Assembly: GCF_041154455.1 (NCBI RefSeq)
Contig: NZ_AP028664.1
Location: forward strand, 745,001 to 809,000
Direction: 5' to 3'
DNA length: 64,000 bases
Origin: Variovorax sp. V213
GTDB lineage: Bacteria; Pseudomonadota; Gammaproteobacteria; Burkholderiales; Burkholderiaceae_C
The notes beneath the pieces were generated by a model. That model was not told the origin of the DNA, searched no databases, and saw only the letters and a program-made list of their open reading frames with translations. The translations under genes and the position numbers were made by a program. Below are positions 25,748 through 34,523 of the stretch, one piece after another (positions within the stretch are counted from its first letter, which is position 1; each line of letters begins with the position of its first letter).

Positions 25748-25893
25748 GGAAGCTCTGGTTCGCGCTGCTGTTCCTGGCGGGCGGCGTGGCGCACGAGGTG
25801 CGCAACCCCACCAGTTGCCAGTGCGTCGCGTCGGTCAGTCTCTCGGCTCGACAGCCGAAGCGAGGACGTAGCCTTCGCTGCGCACGGTCTTGA
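25744..25893 (+). CDS. Short hydrophobic ORF, 49 residues, possible remnant
   Basis: It starts at an ATG that overlaps the thioredoxin stop (ATGA) and begins MRKLWFALLFLAGGVAHEV, like a truncated signal peptide. It then becomes basic and runs 59 bases into the 3' end of the response regulator on the other strand. Only the overlap and the hydrophobic start argue for translation. It could be the residue of a deleted gene or chance. Confidence 0.25.
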   Translation: MRKLWFALLFLAGGVAHEVRNPTSCQCVASVSLSARQPKRGRSLRCARS

Positions 25894-26575
25894 TGTAGCG
25901 CGGCTCGCGCGCATCGTCGCGCAGGCGCTGGCGCAGCCGGCTCACGAGCAGGTCGATGGAACGCTCGAAGAGCTCGGCTTCGCGGCCCTGGGTGAGGCTC
26001 AGCAACTGGTCGCGGCTCAGCACCTTTTGCGGGTGGTCGAGGAACACGCGCAGCAGCCGGTACTCGGCGCCGCTCAGCGCCACCATCACGCCGCTGTCGT
26101 CGATCAGGTGGCGCGCCACCGTGTCGACCTGCCATTCGCCGAATCCCAGTTTCTGCGCGGACTCGATGGCGCCCATGTTCGGCGGCAGCATGCGCGTGCG
26201 GCGCATCACGGCGCGAATGCGCGCGAGCAGCTCGCGAGCGGAAAACGGCTTGGCCAGGTAGTCGTCGGCGCCCATCTCGAGGCCCAGGATGCGGTCGGCT
26301 TCTTCGCTGCGCGCGGTCAGCATGAGGATGGGCGTTGCCTTGTACTTGCCGGTGCGCAGGTCCCGGCAGAGCGTGAGCCCGTCTTCGCCGGGCAGCATCA
26401 GGTCGAGAATGATCAGGTCGAACGGGCCCGACTCCTCGAGCGCGGCGCGCATGTGCCGACCCGTGGGCACTGCCACCACGCGCAAGCCGTTCTTCACCAG
26501 GTAGGTGGTGAGCAACTCGCGAATTTCCCGGTCGTCGTCGACGATGAGGATGTGGTCCGAAGTCTTTGGCGTCAT
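25835..26575 (-). CDS. OmpR-family response regulator
   Basis: 246 residues from ATG 26575. The receiver domain has the acidic pocket (LIVDDDRE), phosphoacceptor Asp in LIILDLMLPGEDG (about residue 55), Thr in LTARS and Lys in YLAKPF. The C-terminal winged helix follows (LSGAEYRLLRVFLDHPQKVLSRDQL...YIKTVRSEGYVLA). It is divergent from the osmC-kinase-dipZ run, with the cognate kinase likely at 27224. The very long frame continuing to 28615 is antisense to the kinase and not real. Confidence 0.93.
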   Translation of the reverse strand: MTPKTSDHILIVDDDREIRELLTTYLVKNGLRVVAVPTGRHMRAALEESGPFDLIILDLMLPGEDGLTLCRDLRTGKYKATPILMLTARSEEADRILGLEMGADDYLAKPFSARELLARIRAVMRRTRMLPPNMGAIESAQKLGFGEWQVDTVARHLIDDSGVMVALSGAEYRLLRVFLDHPQKVLSRDQLLSLTQGREAELFERSIDLLVSRLRQRLRDDAREPRYIKTVRSEGYVLASAVEPRD

Positions 26576-26657
26576 GGCGGTAGGCAAGAAGGTATGGCGC
26601 GAGAGGCGCCCGCAGCCGCAATGTAGCGCCTCGGGCGCGAAGGGACGCGGACAGTGA

Positions 26658-26712
26658 AACGTAGTGTGTGGATTTCTCGCGCGGATACACAGGCATACGC
26701 AATGTGTGCCGG
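26658..26712 (+). promoter_or_regulatory. Shared 55-base upstream element, copy 2 (before OsmC gene)
   Basis: This is the second copy of the element at 25033-25087, ungapped and in the same orientation relative to the downstream gene, ending 61 bases before the osmC-like start. In this copy ACACA and TGTGT flank the conserved GGCATACGCAA core, forming an inverted repeat. It also lies in the divergent spacer of the response regulator, so it could serve that promoter too. Confidence 0.7.
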
Positions 26713-26773
26713 CGGGGGAGAGGCGGCTCAACAATCCGTCGGTTTTCAACCCAACCACTCCCAAGGAATCCCC

Positions 26774-27193
26774 ATGTCCCGTATCGAAAAAGTTCTCTAC
26801 ACCGGCAAGACCCACACCTCTTCGGGAGGCCGCGACGGCGAAGCGCGCAGCTCCGACGGCCGGCTCGACATCAAGCTCTCGTCGCCCGGCAGTGCGGGCG
26901 CCGGCACCAACCCCGAGCAACTGTTTGCAGCCGGCTGGTCGGCCTGTTTCATCGGCGCGATGGGCAAGGCGGCCGGCAAGATGAGGGTCACGCTGCCGCC
27001 CGACCTGGCCGTCGATGCCGAAGTCGACCTCGGCATGGCAGGCACCGAGTATTTCTTGCAGGCGCGCCTGAACGTGAGCCTGCCGGGCCTCGACCGCGAA
27101 GTGGCGCAGGCACTGACCGAGGCGGCGCACCAGACCTGCCCATACTCCAAGGCCACCCGGGGCAACATCGACGTTGCCATCCACTTGGTGTGA
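26774..27193 (+). CDS. OsmC/Ohr-family peroxiredoxin
   Basis: 139 residues from ATG 26774 (ribosome site AAGGAA). The two reactive cysteines are visible in WSACFIGAMGKAAGKM and in AHQTCPYSKATRGN, as in organic hydroperoxide resistance proteins; Arg near the N-terminus completes the fold (SSGGRDGEARSSDGRL). It reduces organic peroxides with a dithiol donor. It lies 30 bases before the sensor kinase and shares an upstream element with the thioredoxin-like gene, so an oxidative or thiol-stress regulon is likely. Confidence 0.9.
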   Translation: MSRIEKVLYTGKTHTSSGGRDGEARSSDGRLDIKLSSPGSAGAGTNPEQLFAAGWSACFIGAMGKAAGKMRVTLPPDLAVDAEVDLGMAGTEYFLQARLNVSLPGLDREVAQALTEAAHQTCPYSKATRGNIDVAIHLV

Positions 27194-27223
27194 GCCAGCG
27201 GTTTTCATAGACAAGAGGTGCCC

Positions 27224-28609
27224 ATGTCCATTCCCGCGAATCCTTCTGCGAACCCGTCCGGTGCGGCAAGAGCCGCGGGTGGGGGCATGGCCGCGCGGGG
27301 ATGGCGCCGGCTGCTGCCCGGTTCTCTGTTCTACCGCGTGACGCTGATCATCGTGGTGGGCCTGGCCGTGGCGCAGCTGCTCACCTTTGCCGCCATCCGC
27401 TACGAGCGGAACCTGGCGCTTCGCGAGCTGATGATGATCGGCATCGAGCGCGACATCGCAAGCTCGGTCGCCATCCTCGACCGCCTGCCCGCGCCGGAGC
27501 GCGCCGGCTGGCTCGACCGGCTGGAGCGGCGCAACTACCGCTTCGTGCTGGGCGGCAGCGCAGAGGGCAGCGAGCCCGGCTCGCCGGCTTCGCGGCAGTT
27601 TGCGGCGGCCATTGTCGATGCGATGCGCCCGTTCGAAATCGTCAAGGTCGGCGAGGTCGCCTGGCCGCCCGAAGGCCTGCAGATCCAGGTGCGCCTGAGC
27701 GATGGGTCTTCCGTGGTGGTTCATGCCATGCGCGTGGGCATGCCGGTGTCGGGCTGGGTGATGTGGGTCCTGGTCGTCCAGCTGCTGGTGCTGGCCGTGT
27801 GCGCCTGGTATGCGGTTCGGCTGGTCACGCGGCCGCTTGCGCAGCTGTCTGCCGCGGCCGACGACCTGGGGCCCGACCTGAAGGCCCAGGCGCTCGCGGA
27901 AGAAGGCCCGACCGAAGTGGCGCATGCGGCGCGCGCCTTCAACGCCATGCAGCAACGCATTGCAGGCTACATGGCCGAGCGGGTCGAGATTCTCGCGGCC
28001 ATTTCGCACGACCTGCAGACGCCCATCACGCGCATGCGGCTGCGTACCGACCTGATGGACAACGAACACGACCGTGAGAAGTTCCGCCAGGACCTCGACG
28101 CCATGCACTCGCTGGTGCGCGAAGGCGTGACCTACGCGCGCACGCTCCACGGCGCCACCGAGCCACCCCTGCGCATCGATGCCGACGCGCTGCTCGAAAG
28201 CATGGTGGCCGACTACGAAGACGTGGGCCAGCCGGTGCGGCTCGAAGGCAAGGCCGGTGCGCCCATCGTGAGCCGCCCCAACGCGCTGCGCAGGATCTTG
28301 ATGAACCTGATCGACAACGCGTTGAAGTTCGGCAGCGACGTGCGCCTGCGCGTCCATGCCGAAGGCGGCCAACTGATGCTGAGCGTGCTCGACAACGGAC
28401 CGGGCATCCCGCCCGACGAGCTCGAGGCGGTGCTCAAGCCCTTCTATCGCGTCGAGAGCTCGCGCAACCGCAGCACCGGCGGCACTGGGCTGGGCCTTGC
28501 CATTGCGCACCAGCTGGCCATGGCCATGGGCGCCGAACTCACGCTGCACAACCGCGCCGAAGGCGGGCTGGAGGCGCGGCTCACGATAGCCACCGCGCCC
28601 GCTCGCTGA
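27224..28609 (+). CDS. Sensor histidine kinase
   Basis: 461 residues from ATG 27224 (GAGGTG site). Two membrane helices (about residues 35-58 and 174-196) enclose a periplasmic domain of about 115 residues with no Cys. HAMP follows (VTRPLAQLSAAADDLG), then the H-box ISHDLQTPITRMR (His262), N-box RILMNLIDNALKFG, and G boxes DNGPGIPPDE and TGGTGLGLAIAHQ. It belongs to the EnvZ/CpxA-like class. Partner: the divergent OmpR-type regulator at 25835. Signal unknown; the redox neighbours suggest oxidative or disulfide stress. Confidence 0.92.
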   Translation: MSIPANPSANPSGAARAAGGGMAARGWRRLLPGSLFYRVTLIIVVGLAVAQLLTFAAIRYERNLALRELMMIGIERDIASSVAILDRLPAPERAGWLDRLERRNYRFVLGGSAEGSEPGSPASRQFAAAIVDAMRPFEIVKVGEVAWPPEGLQIQVRLSDGSSVVVHAMRVGMPVSGWVMWVLVVQLLVLAVCAWYAVRLVTRPLAQLSAAADDLGPDLKAQALAEEGPTEVAHAARAFNAMQQRIAGYMAERVEILAAISHDLQTPITRMRLRTDLMDNEHDREKFRQDLDAMHSLVREGVTYARTLHGATEPPLRIDADALLESMVADYEDVGQPVRLEGKAGAPIVSRPNALRRILMNLIDNALKFGSDVRLRVHAEGGQLMLSVLDNGPGIPPDELEAVLKPFYRVESSRNRSTGGTGLGLAIAHQLAMAMGAELTLHNRAEGGLEARLTIATAPAR

Positions 28610-28637
28610 ATCCACCTGTCACGGACGACCCGACATC

Positions 28638-30455
28638 ATGCTCATCCTCCTCATTGCCTACCTGGGCGGGGTTCTCACCATCCTGAGCCCCTGCATCCTG
28701 CCGGTGCTGCCTTTCGTGTTTGCGCGCGCCGACCGCCCGTTCCGCTCGCACGGCCTGCCCATGCTGCTGGGCATGGCGCTGGCCTTTGCCGCGGTGGCCA
28801 CGCTCGCCGCGGTGGGCGGCGGCTGGATCGTGACGCTCAACGAGTACGGGCGCTACGCCGCCCTTGCAATGCTCGCGCTGTTCGGCGTGACGCTGCTGTT
28901 GCCCGCCGTTGCCGATCGCATGAGCCGGCCCCTGGTGGCGCTGGGCCTGCGCATGTCGCAGCCGCGCGGCGATGCGGGCGCGGCAACCGCTTCCATCTTC
29001 TCGCCGCTGTTGCTGGGCGTGGGCACGGGCCTGCTCTGGGCGCCGTGCGCGGGCCCGATCCTCGGCCTGATCCTGACCGGCGCGGCGCTCAATGGCGCGA
29101 GCGTGGGGACTTCGCTGCTGCTGCTCGCCTATGCCGCCGGTGCGTGCACGTCGCTCGCTGCAGCGCTGCTCTTCGGCGGGCGGCTGCTCTCCCTCATGAA
29201 GCGCTCGCTGCACACCGGCGAATGGGTGCGGCGCGCGGCGGGTGCCGCCGTGCTGGTGGGCGTGGGCGCCATCGCGCTGGGACTGGATACCGGGCTGCTC
29301 GCACGCCTGTCGGTGGGCACCACGTCGGCGCTGGAGCAGGCGCTGGTGGAAAAAATCAAGAAGGACACGCCGCAGCCTTCGCGCGAATCGCTGGCTGAAC
29401 CGGTCGCGCTGCGCGAGGACACGGGCCTCGTGCGGGTTTCAGAAAAGGAAGACCGCCCCGCTCCCGTGCCTGCGCGTGCGCTCAAGGTCGAAGGCAACTT
29501 TCCTTCGCTCGCCGGCGCCACCGAATGGATCAACAGCGCGCCCCTGACGCCCGAAGCGTTGCGCGGCAAGGTGGTGCTGGTCGACTTCTGGACTTATTCG
29601 TGCATCAACTGCCTGCGCGCGCTGCCTTACGTTCGCGCATGGGCCGAAAAATACAGGGATGCCGGCCTGGTGGTCATCGGCGTGCACACGCCGGAGTTCG
29701 CGTTCGAGAAGCGCTCGGCCAACGTGCACAAGGCAACCAAGGACCTGGGCATCGGCTTTCCGGTGGCCATGGACAACGACTTCGCCATCTGGCGCGCCTT
29801 CGACAACCGGGCCTGGCCCGCGTTCTACTTCATCGATGCCGAGGGGCGCATCCGCCATCACCAGTTCGGCGAGAACCGGTACGACAAGGCCGAGCTGGTC
29901 ATCCAGCAGCTGCTAGCCGAGGCGGGGCAGAAGACCCGCGTCGCGGCGGGCTTGGTGGCGCCGTTGGGGCAGGGGACCCAGGCCGCGCCGGGCACCGAGC
30001 CTGCGCTGTCCGGCGAGACCTATCTGGGCCACGAGCGTGCGCACGGCTTCGCATCGCCCGGCGGCATCGCGCGGGACCGGGCGAAGGTGTACCAGCCGGC
30101 TTTTTCTTCATTGCGCACCAACCAGTGGGCGCTGGCCGGCGGCTGGACGGTGGAGACCGAGCGTGCCGTACTGAACAATGCCGGTGGGCGCATCGCCTAT
30201 CGCTTCCAGGCGCGCGACTTGCATCTGGTGCTCGGGCCGGCGGCCAATGGCAAGCCGGTGCGCTTCAGGGTGCTGGTCGATGGAAAACCGCCGCTCGCGG
30301 ACCACGGGTCGGACACCGATGCGCAGGGCTACGGGGTGATCGACGCGCAGAAGCTGTATCAGTTGGTACGCCAGGCGGCTGGCGCGAAGGAGCGCCTGTT
30401 CGAGATCGAGTTCCTGGATGCCGGCGCACAGGCCTATGCGTTCACCTTCGGCTGA
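28638..30455 (+). CDS. DipZ-like cytochrome c biogenesis/thiol-disulfide fusion protein
   Basis: 605 residues in three modules. Residues 1-240 form a CcdA/DsbD-like membrane domain with the N-terminal SPCILPVLPFVF and the second-Cys segment LLWAPCAGPILGL. Residues 280-425 form a thioredoxin domain with CINC in WTYSCINCLRALPYV. The last 150 residues are a DipZ-specific beta domain (YLGHERAHGFASPGG...LRTNQWALAGGW). It should carry electrons across the inner membrane to periplasmic thiols. It starts 28 bases after the kinase. Its thioredoxin module is paralogous to the protein at 25160. Confidence 0.9.
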   Translation: MLILLIAYLGGVLTILSPCILPVLPFVFARADRPFRSHGLPMLLGMALAFAAVATLAAVGGGWIVTLNEYGRYAALAMLALFGVTLLLPAVADRMSRPLVALGLRMSQPRGDAGAATASIFSPLLLGVGTGLLWAPCAGPILGLILTGAALNGASVGTSLLLLAYAAGACTSLAAALLFGGRLLSLMKRSLHTGEWVRRAAGAAVLVGVGAIALGLDTGLLARLSVGTTSALEQALVEKIKKDTPQPSRESLAEPVALREDTGLVRVSEKEDRPAPVPARALKVEGNFPSLAGATEWINSAPLTPEALRGKVVLVDFWTYSCINCLRALPYVRAWAEKYRDAGLVVIGVHTPEFAFEKRSANVHKATKDLGIGFPVAMDNDFAIWRAFDNRAWPAFYFIDAEGRIRHHQFGENRYDKAELVIQQLLAEAGQKTRVAAGLVAPLGQGTQAAPGTEPALSGETYLGHERAHGFASPGGIARDRAKVYQPAFSSLRTNQWALAGGWTVETERAVLNNAGGRIAYRFQARDLHLVLGPAANGKPVRFRVLVDGKPPLADHGSDTDAQGYGVIDAQKLYQLVRQAAGAKERLFEIEFLDAGAQAYAFTFG

Positions 30456-30479
30456 GCCCGAAGGGGCGAGGCTTTGGGG

Positions 30480-30731
30480 TCAGGCAGCCCAGGCGCTCAG
30501 CGAAAGCCGGCGCAGCATGTCGGTCTGGCGGGACTCTTCGGCATCCCGCAGGCTCTTGGCCGCACGGGCCGCGACGTAGGCCACATACATCGTTTCGATG
30601 GCTTTGCCCCACTCCTGCATCTTTTGGGAAACCGCGCTGGCCGCAGGCGTCGACGCGTCTTCGGCCGGACACGCGGGCACCTCGAAACCAGCTTTGCTGA
30701 GGATGGTGGCTTTCTGGAAAATGGTGAGCAT
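30480..30731 (-). CDS. Small hypothetical protein, 83 residues
   Basis: Begins MLTIFQKATILSKAGFEVPA and continues as a probably helical, Ala-rich sequence (AVSQKMQEWGKAIETMYVAYVAARAAKSLRDAEE). No signal peptide or known motif. An AGAGG lies ten bases before the ATG. It stands alone between dipZ and an ornithine cyclodeaminase-like gene. No function can be assigned; coding status is likely but not certain. Confidence 0.5.
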   Translation of the reverse strand: MLTIFQKATILSKAGFEVPACPAEDASTPAASAVSQKMQEWGKAIETMYVAYVAARAAKSLRDAEESRQTDMLRRLSLSAWAA

Positions 30732-30870
30732 GCGACTGCCTCTGGCTCTTGGTATGAGCTTCAGGTTAGCTTCAGCGCAAAAGCCGTGCCATCAGCCGCA
30801 TGACGTATGCGCGTGTCAGCAAAAGGCTATCTCCCCGGCCGGCCAGCGACCGCTTTCTAGTCCTTAAGCC

Positions 30871-31818
30871 TTAGGCAGCGGGCGATGCGGCATGCTGCCA
30901 GACCAGCGTGGCGGCCGTCAGGTCTTCGAGTGCGCTGCCCACCGCCTTGAACACCGTGCGCTCCTCGTTGCCCGCGCGGCCGGCCCGTTCGCCCCGGCAG
31001 AGTGCGGCCAGCGTGCCCTGCACCGCATCGGCGCGCAGCGTGCCGGCCGCGATGGCATCGAGCAGCTCGCCGGCCTTCTGCAGCGCCTCCGGGGTGTCGA
31101 TGAAGGTGCGCGCACCCTCGAAGCAGCGTGCATCGGCCTCGCGCATGGCGGGTGTGAAGCTGCCGATCAGGTCCAGGTGCGAGCCCGGCGCGAGCCATTC
31201 GCCGCGCACCAGCGGCGCGGTCGCCAGCGTGGCGCAGCTCACGATGTCGGCCTGGCGCACCGCCGCTTCGAGGTTCGCGGCGGCCCGGGCGTCGAACCCT
31301 TCGGCGCGCCATTGCGCGGCCAAGGCCTCGGCGCTTTCGGGCCGGTGGTTCCACACGTGCACCTCGTCGATGGGGCGCACGCTGGCATGCGCGGCGGGCA
31401 GCAGCCGTGCAATGCGGCCGGTGCCCAGCACCAGCAGGCGGCGCGCATCGGAACGTGCCAGGAACGAGGCCCCGAGCGCCGATGCGGCGGCCGTGCGGCG
31501 GGCGGTGAGTTCGTTGCCGTCCATCATCGCCAGCGGCACGCCGGTGCGCGCGTCGTACAGCACATAGGTGGCATGCAGGCCCGGCAGGCCGCGCGCGCTG
31601 TTGCCCGGAAAGACGTTGATCGTCTTGATACCCAGAAACCCCGCATCGCTCCACGCCGGCATGATGAGCACGGTACCCTTGTCCGCGCCCGCCGTCTCGA
31701 TGCTGTGCACATGGCGCGGCGGCACATGCGCCTCGGCCGCGAAGGCGGTGCGCAGCGCGGGCACGAGCCGCGCAAAGGCCAGCGGCTCGCGCGTGGCGGT
31801 TTCGTCGAAGTGCTTCAT
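30871..31818 (-). CDS. Ornithine cyclodeaminase / mu-crystallin family enzyme
   Basis: 315 residues, usual family length. It shows VLIMPAWSDAGFLGIKTINVFPGN, the Rossmann motif LLVLGTGRIARLLPAA, the segment IVSCATLATAPLVRGEWL and DLIGSFTPAMREAD. The family comprises NAD(P)-dependent ornithine cyclodeaminases, delta1-pyrroline/piperideine-2-carboxylate reductases and ketimine reductases; the sequence does not distinguish them. Its start overlaps the stop of the lipoprotein hydrolase gene (ATGA), so both are co-transcribed. Confidence 0.85.
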   Translation of the reverse strand: MKHFDETATREPLAFARLVPALRTAFAAEAHVPPRHVHSIETAGADKGTVLIMPAWSDAGFLGIKTINVFPGNSARGLPGLHATYVLYDARTGVPLAMMDGNELTARRTAAASALGASFLARSDARRLLVLGTGRIARLLPAAHASVRPIDEVHVWNHRPESAEALAAQWRAEGFDARAAANLEAAVRQADIVSCATLATAPLVRGEWLAPGSHLDLIGSFTPAMREADARCFEGARTFIDTPEALQKAGELLDAIAAGTLRADAVQGTLAALCRGERAGRAGNEERTVFKAVGSALEDLTAATLVWQHAASPAA

Positions 31819-32648
31819 GGTTGCCGTGGACGCAGCGAGGCGTCGAAAAATTCGACCAGCGCGCGCTGGTACGTGGCGCCGAAGCGCTCGGTCATCGGCT
31901 CCAGGTGACCGGCGCCGGCCACTTCGAGCAGGCGCTTGGGCTCGCGCGCGGCGTCCAGCAGGCGCCGTGAATGCGAGTGAGGAATCACCGGATCCGCCGT
32001 GCCGTGGATCAGCAGCAGAGGAATGGGCGAAATGGCGCCGATGTATTTGGACGCCGCGTATTCGTCGCTCACCAGCAGGCCGGCGCCCGGGAGCTTCTCA
32101 TTGGCAATCGACGAATACGAATAGAAGGTTGACTCGATGGCCGCCGCCTTCACGCCGGCCCGGTTGCCCGAGCCCACCACCGCAATCGCATTGGCGCCGC
32201 CCAGGCTCTGCCCGAAGACGAAGAGGCGCTCGGCGTCGACATCGGCGCGCGAGCGCACGTAGTTCAGCGCGGCGCCGGAGTCCTCGAACACGCCCTTGGG
32301 CTCCGGTTTGCCTTCGGACTCGCCGTAGCCGCGGTAGTCGAAAACGAACACGTTGAAGTCCTGCGCCGGCAGCCACGCCACGAAGCGCCAGTGCGACGAC
32401 ATGTTCTGCGCGTTGCCATGGAAATGCACCACTGTGCCCTTGGCGTCCTTCGGGTTCTGCCGGTTCGCCGCGGGAATGAACCAGCCGCTGAGGCGCGTGC
32501 CGTCGGTGCTCTGGAAGTGCGCCGACTCGTAGCGTAGCCCCAGCGCGCCGGGCGTCTCATAGCGCACGCGGTCGGGGTAATAGAACATCGACTGGACGCA
32601 GCCGGTGAGGAACAGGGGCAGGGCGAACAGCGCCGGCTTCCAGTTCAT
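31815..32648 (-). CDS. Alpha/beta-hydrolase lipoprotein
   Basis: 277 residues. A lipoprotein signal ends at LTGC (Cys about residue 17). The alpha/beta-hydrolase fold shows VVHFHGNAQNMSSH (oxyanion region), VFDYRGYGESEG, the nucleophile GQSLGG, and the His near AGAGHLEPM, with Asp in HGTADPVIP. It resembles BAAT/Bem46-type serine hydrolases. It probably sits on the periplasmic side of a membrane. Substrate unknown; it overlaps the cyclodeaminase-like gene. Confidence 0.85.
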   Translation of the reverse strand: MNWKPALFALPLFLTGCVQSMFYYPDRVRYETPGALGLRYESAHFQSTDGTRLSGWFIPAANRQNPKDAKGTVVHFHGNAQNMSSHWRFVAWLPAQDFNVFVFDYRGYGESEGKPEPKGVFEDSGAALNYVRSRADVDAERLFVFGQSLGGANAIAVVGSGNRAGVKAAAIESTFYSYSSIANEKLPGAGLLVSDEYAASKYIGAISPIPLLLIHGTADPVIPHSHSRRLLDAAREPKRLLEVAGAGHLEPMTERFGATYQRALVEFFDASLRPRQP

Positions 32649-32692
32649 CGGGTGTTATGCAGATGTTGCCATCAGCGCGGAGGATAGCGCAG

Positions 32693-34306
32693 TCAGCCCG
32701 CGGCAATGCGGCTCCATTCGAGCCCGTGTTTCGCCAGGTACTTGCGCAACCGGTCGGCATCGTTCACCACGCTACGCTGCGCGCGAGAGGCCTGAAAGAG
32801 CTGGCGCCCCGCATCCGACAGGCTGCGCGATTCGCGGCACACGCGCACCACCGCCTCGAGCTGCAGCCGGTCGAACAAATCGAGCGCCGCCGCGCGTTCG
32901 TCGCCGAGCATGGCATCGAGATCGACATCGGCGGCCTCTGCGCCGCGCTTCGCCGGGCCCTCGCGGTTCCACAGCCAGCGCAGCCGCGCAATCTCGGCCT
33001 CGACCAGCGCCACCGGAATGCGCCCGCCGTCCGCCAGCGTGGCGAGCCGGGTCACGCTGGCCGACAGGTCGCGAAAGTTGCCGCACCACGGCGCCTCGCC
33101 GCTTTGCGCAAATCGCAGGTAGGCCGCGCGCGCCTCGGCGTTGAAGCGCACCACGCGATGGCTTTCGCTCGCGTGGATGGCCAGGAGATGGTCGATGTTG
33201 GGTTCGATGTCTTCGGGCCGCTGCGCGAGGCCGGGCAGGTCGTAAGTCCAGAGGTTGATGCGCGCGAACAGGTCTTCGCGGAATCGCCCGACCGCCACGT
33301 CGCTGCGCAGATCGCGGTTGGTGCCGGCAATGAGCTGGAAGTCGCTTTCCACTTCCTTGTCGGCGCCGACCGGGAAGAAGCGCTTTTCCTCGATGGCCTT
33401 GAGCAGCATGGCCTGTTCGTCGAGGCCGAGTTCGCCGATTTCGTCGAGAAAGAGCGCGCCCTGGTGCGCCGTGCGCAGCAAGCCCGCGCGCTCGCCTGCG
33501 GCGCCGGTGAACGCGCCCTTCTTGTGGCCGAACAGCGTGGATGCGGCACCGTCGCCGCGCAGCGTGGCGCAGTTCACTTCCACGAACGGCCCGGTCATCT
33601 GATGGCGCGCCTGCTTCAGCTCGAACATGCGCCGCGCCAGGAACGACTTGCCCGCGCCGGTCGGACCTACCAGCAATATCGGCGCACGCGAACGCACGGC
33701 CACGCGCTCGATCTCGTCGATGAGCGCATTGAAGCGCGCGTTGCGCGTCGCGATGCCGCTCTTCAGGAAGGCCACCGCATCGCGCTGCTCGGCATCGAAG
33801 CGCCGTGCGATGGCGTCATAGCGCGACAGGTCGAGATCGATCAGCGCGACCTCGCCCGGGTTGCCCGCGCGCTGCCGCTTGGGCGGCGAGGTCTGCGCAA
33901 GCACGCCCGGAACCACGCGCGATTCGGCCAGCAGGAACATGCAGATCTGCGCCACGTGCGTGCCGGTGGTGATGTGCGCCCAGTACTGCTCGCGCTCGGT
34001 GTCGAAAGGATAGGCGCGCGCCCAGTCGTAGAGGCGCGTATAGACCTCGCCGAAGTCCCAGGGGTCCTCCAGATCGACGGCAACGAGATTGACCTGGGTC
34101 TCGGGCGACACGGTCGCGATGTCGGCCCTGACCACCTCGGCGAGCGCCTTGTGCTTCAGCGTGTAGAGCAGCTCCATGCGCGAGACGACCATGTCGTCGT
34201 GCTGGGCCAGCGAAACGGTGGGGCGCCACTTCTCCCAGCGGCCCGTGCCTTGTCCGGCATCGAGCTGGGTGCCGAGGAAGCCGATGACGACGATGGGTTT
34301 CTTCAT
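32693..34306 (-). CDS. rtcR: RtcR, sigma-54 activator of the RNA-repair operon
   Basis: 537 residues from ATG 34306. The N-terminal 180 residues (KPIVVIGFLGTQLDAGQGTGRWEKWRPT...) are the RtcR sensor domain, described as CARF-like and responsive to RNA termini or tRNA fragments. The AAA+ module has Walker A GPTGAGKS, the GAFTGA loop in FGHKKGAFTGA, and Walker B GALFLDEIGE. A C-terminal helix-turn-helix ends the protein. It is divergent from rsr-rtcBA with the sigma-54 promoter in the spacer. Canonical arrangement of regulated RNA-repair loci. Confidence 0.95.
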   Translation of the reverse strand: MKKPIVVIGFLGTQLDAGQGTGRWEKWRPTVSLAQHDDMVVSRMELLYTLKHKALAEVVRADIATVSPETQVNLVAVDLEDPWDFGEVYTRLYDWARAYPFDTEREQYWAHITTGTHVAQICMFLLAESRVVPGVLAQTSPPKRQRAGNPGEVALIDLDLSRYDAIARRFDAEQRDAVAFLKSGIATRNARFNALIDEIERVAVRSRAPILLVGPTGAGKSFLARRMFELKQARHQMTGPFVEVNCATLRGDGAASTLFGHKKGAFTGAAGERAGLLRTAHQGALFLDEIGELGLDEQAMLLKAIEEKRFFPVGADKEVESDFQLIAGTNRDLRSDVAVGRFREDLFARINLWTYDLPGLAQRPEDIEPNIDHLLAIHASESHRVVRFNAEARAAYLRFAQSGEAPWCGNFRDLSASVTRLATLADGGRIPVALVEAEIARLRWLWNREGPAKRGAEAADVDLDAMLGDERAAALDLFDRLQLEAVVRVCRESRSLSDAGRQLFQASRAQRSVVNDADRLRKYLAKHGLEWSRIAAG

Positions 34307-34447
34307 TGGTTTGGATAAAAGACTATCCAAAATTATAAGAACTATGGATGAAATCTGCACCACGAGCCCGACGCCGTGCGCCCTCAATCAAAAAATCTCT
34401 TTTGAAATCAAGGAGTTGAATGCTCGCTTCGCTTGGTGGCCGGTATT

Positions 34448-34463
34448 TGGCACACCCGTTGCG
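34448..34463 (+). promoter_or_regulatory. Sigma-54 promoter of the rsr-rtcBA operon
   Basis: TGGCACACCCGTTGCG carries an exact -24 TGGCAC and -12 TTGC with correct spacing, matching the consensus TGGCAC-N5-TTGC. It lies 60 bases before the rsr ATG and downstream of divergent rtcR, the sigma-54 activator. The predicted transcript start is near 34474. Confidence 0.9.
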
Positions 34464-34523
34464 ATATGGAGTGCATACCCAGATACGAAATCGAAAAAAA
34501 GAGAACCCCGAGGAGAAGTCACC

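Noticed and set aside
25835..28615. 926-codon minus-strand frame as one giant protein
   Set aside because: Only the last 246 codons (response regulator) are real; the rest is antisense to osmC and the histidine kinase.
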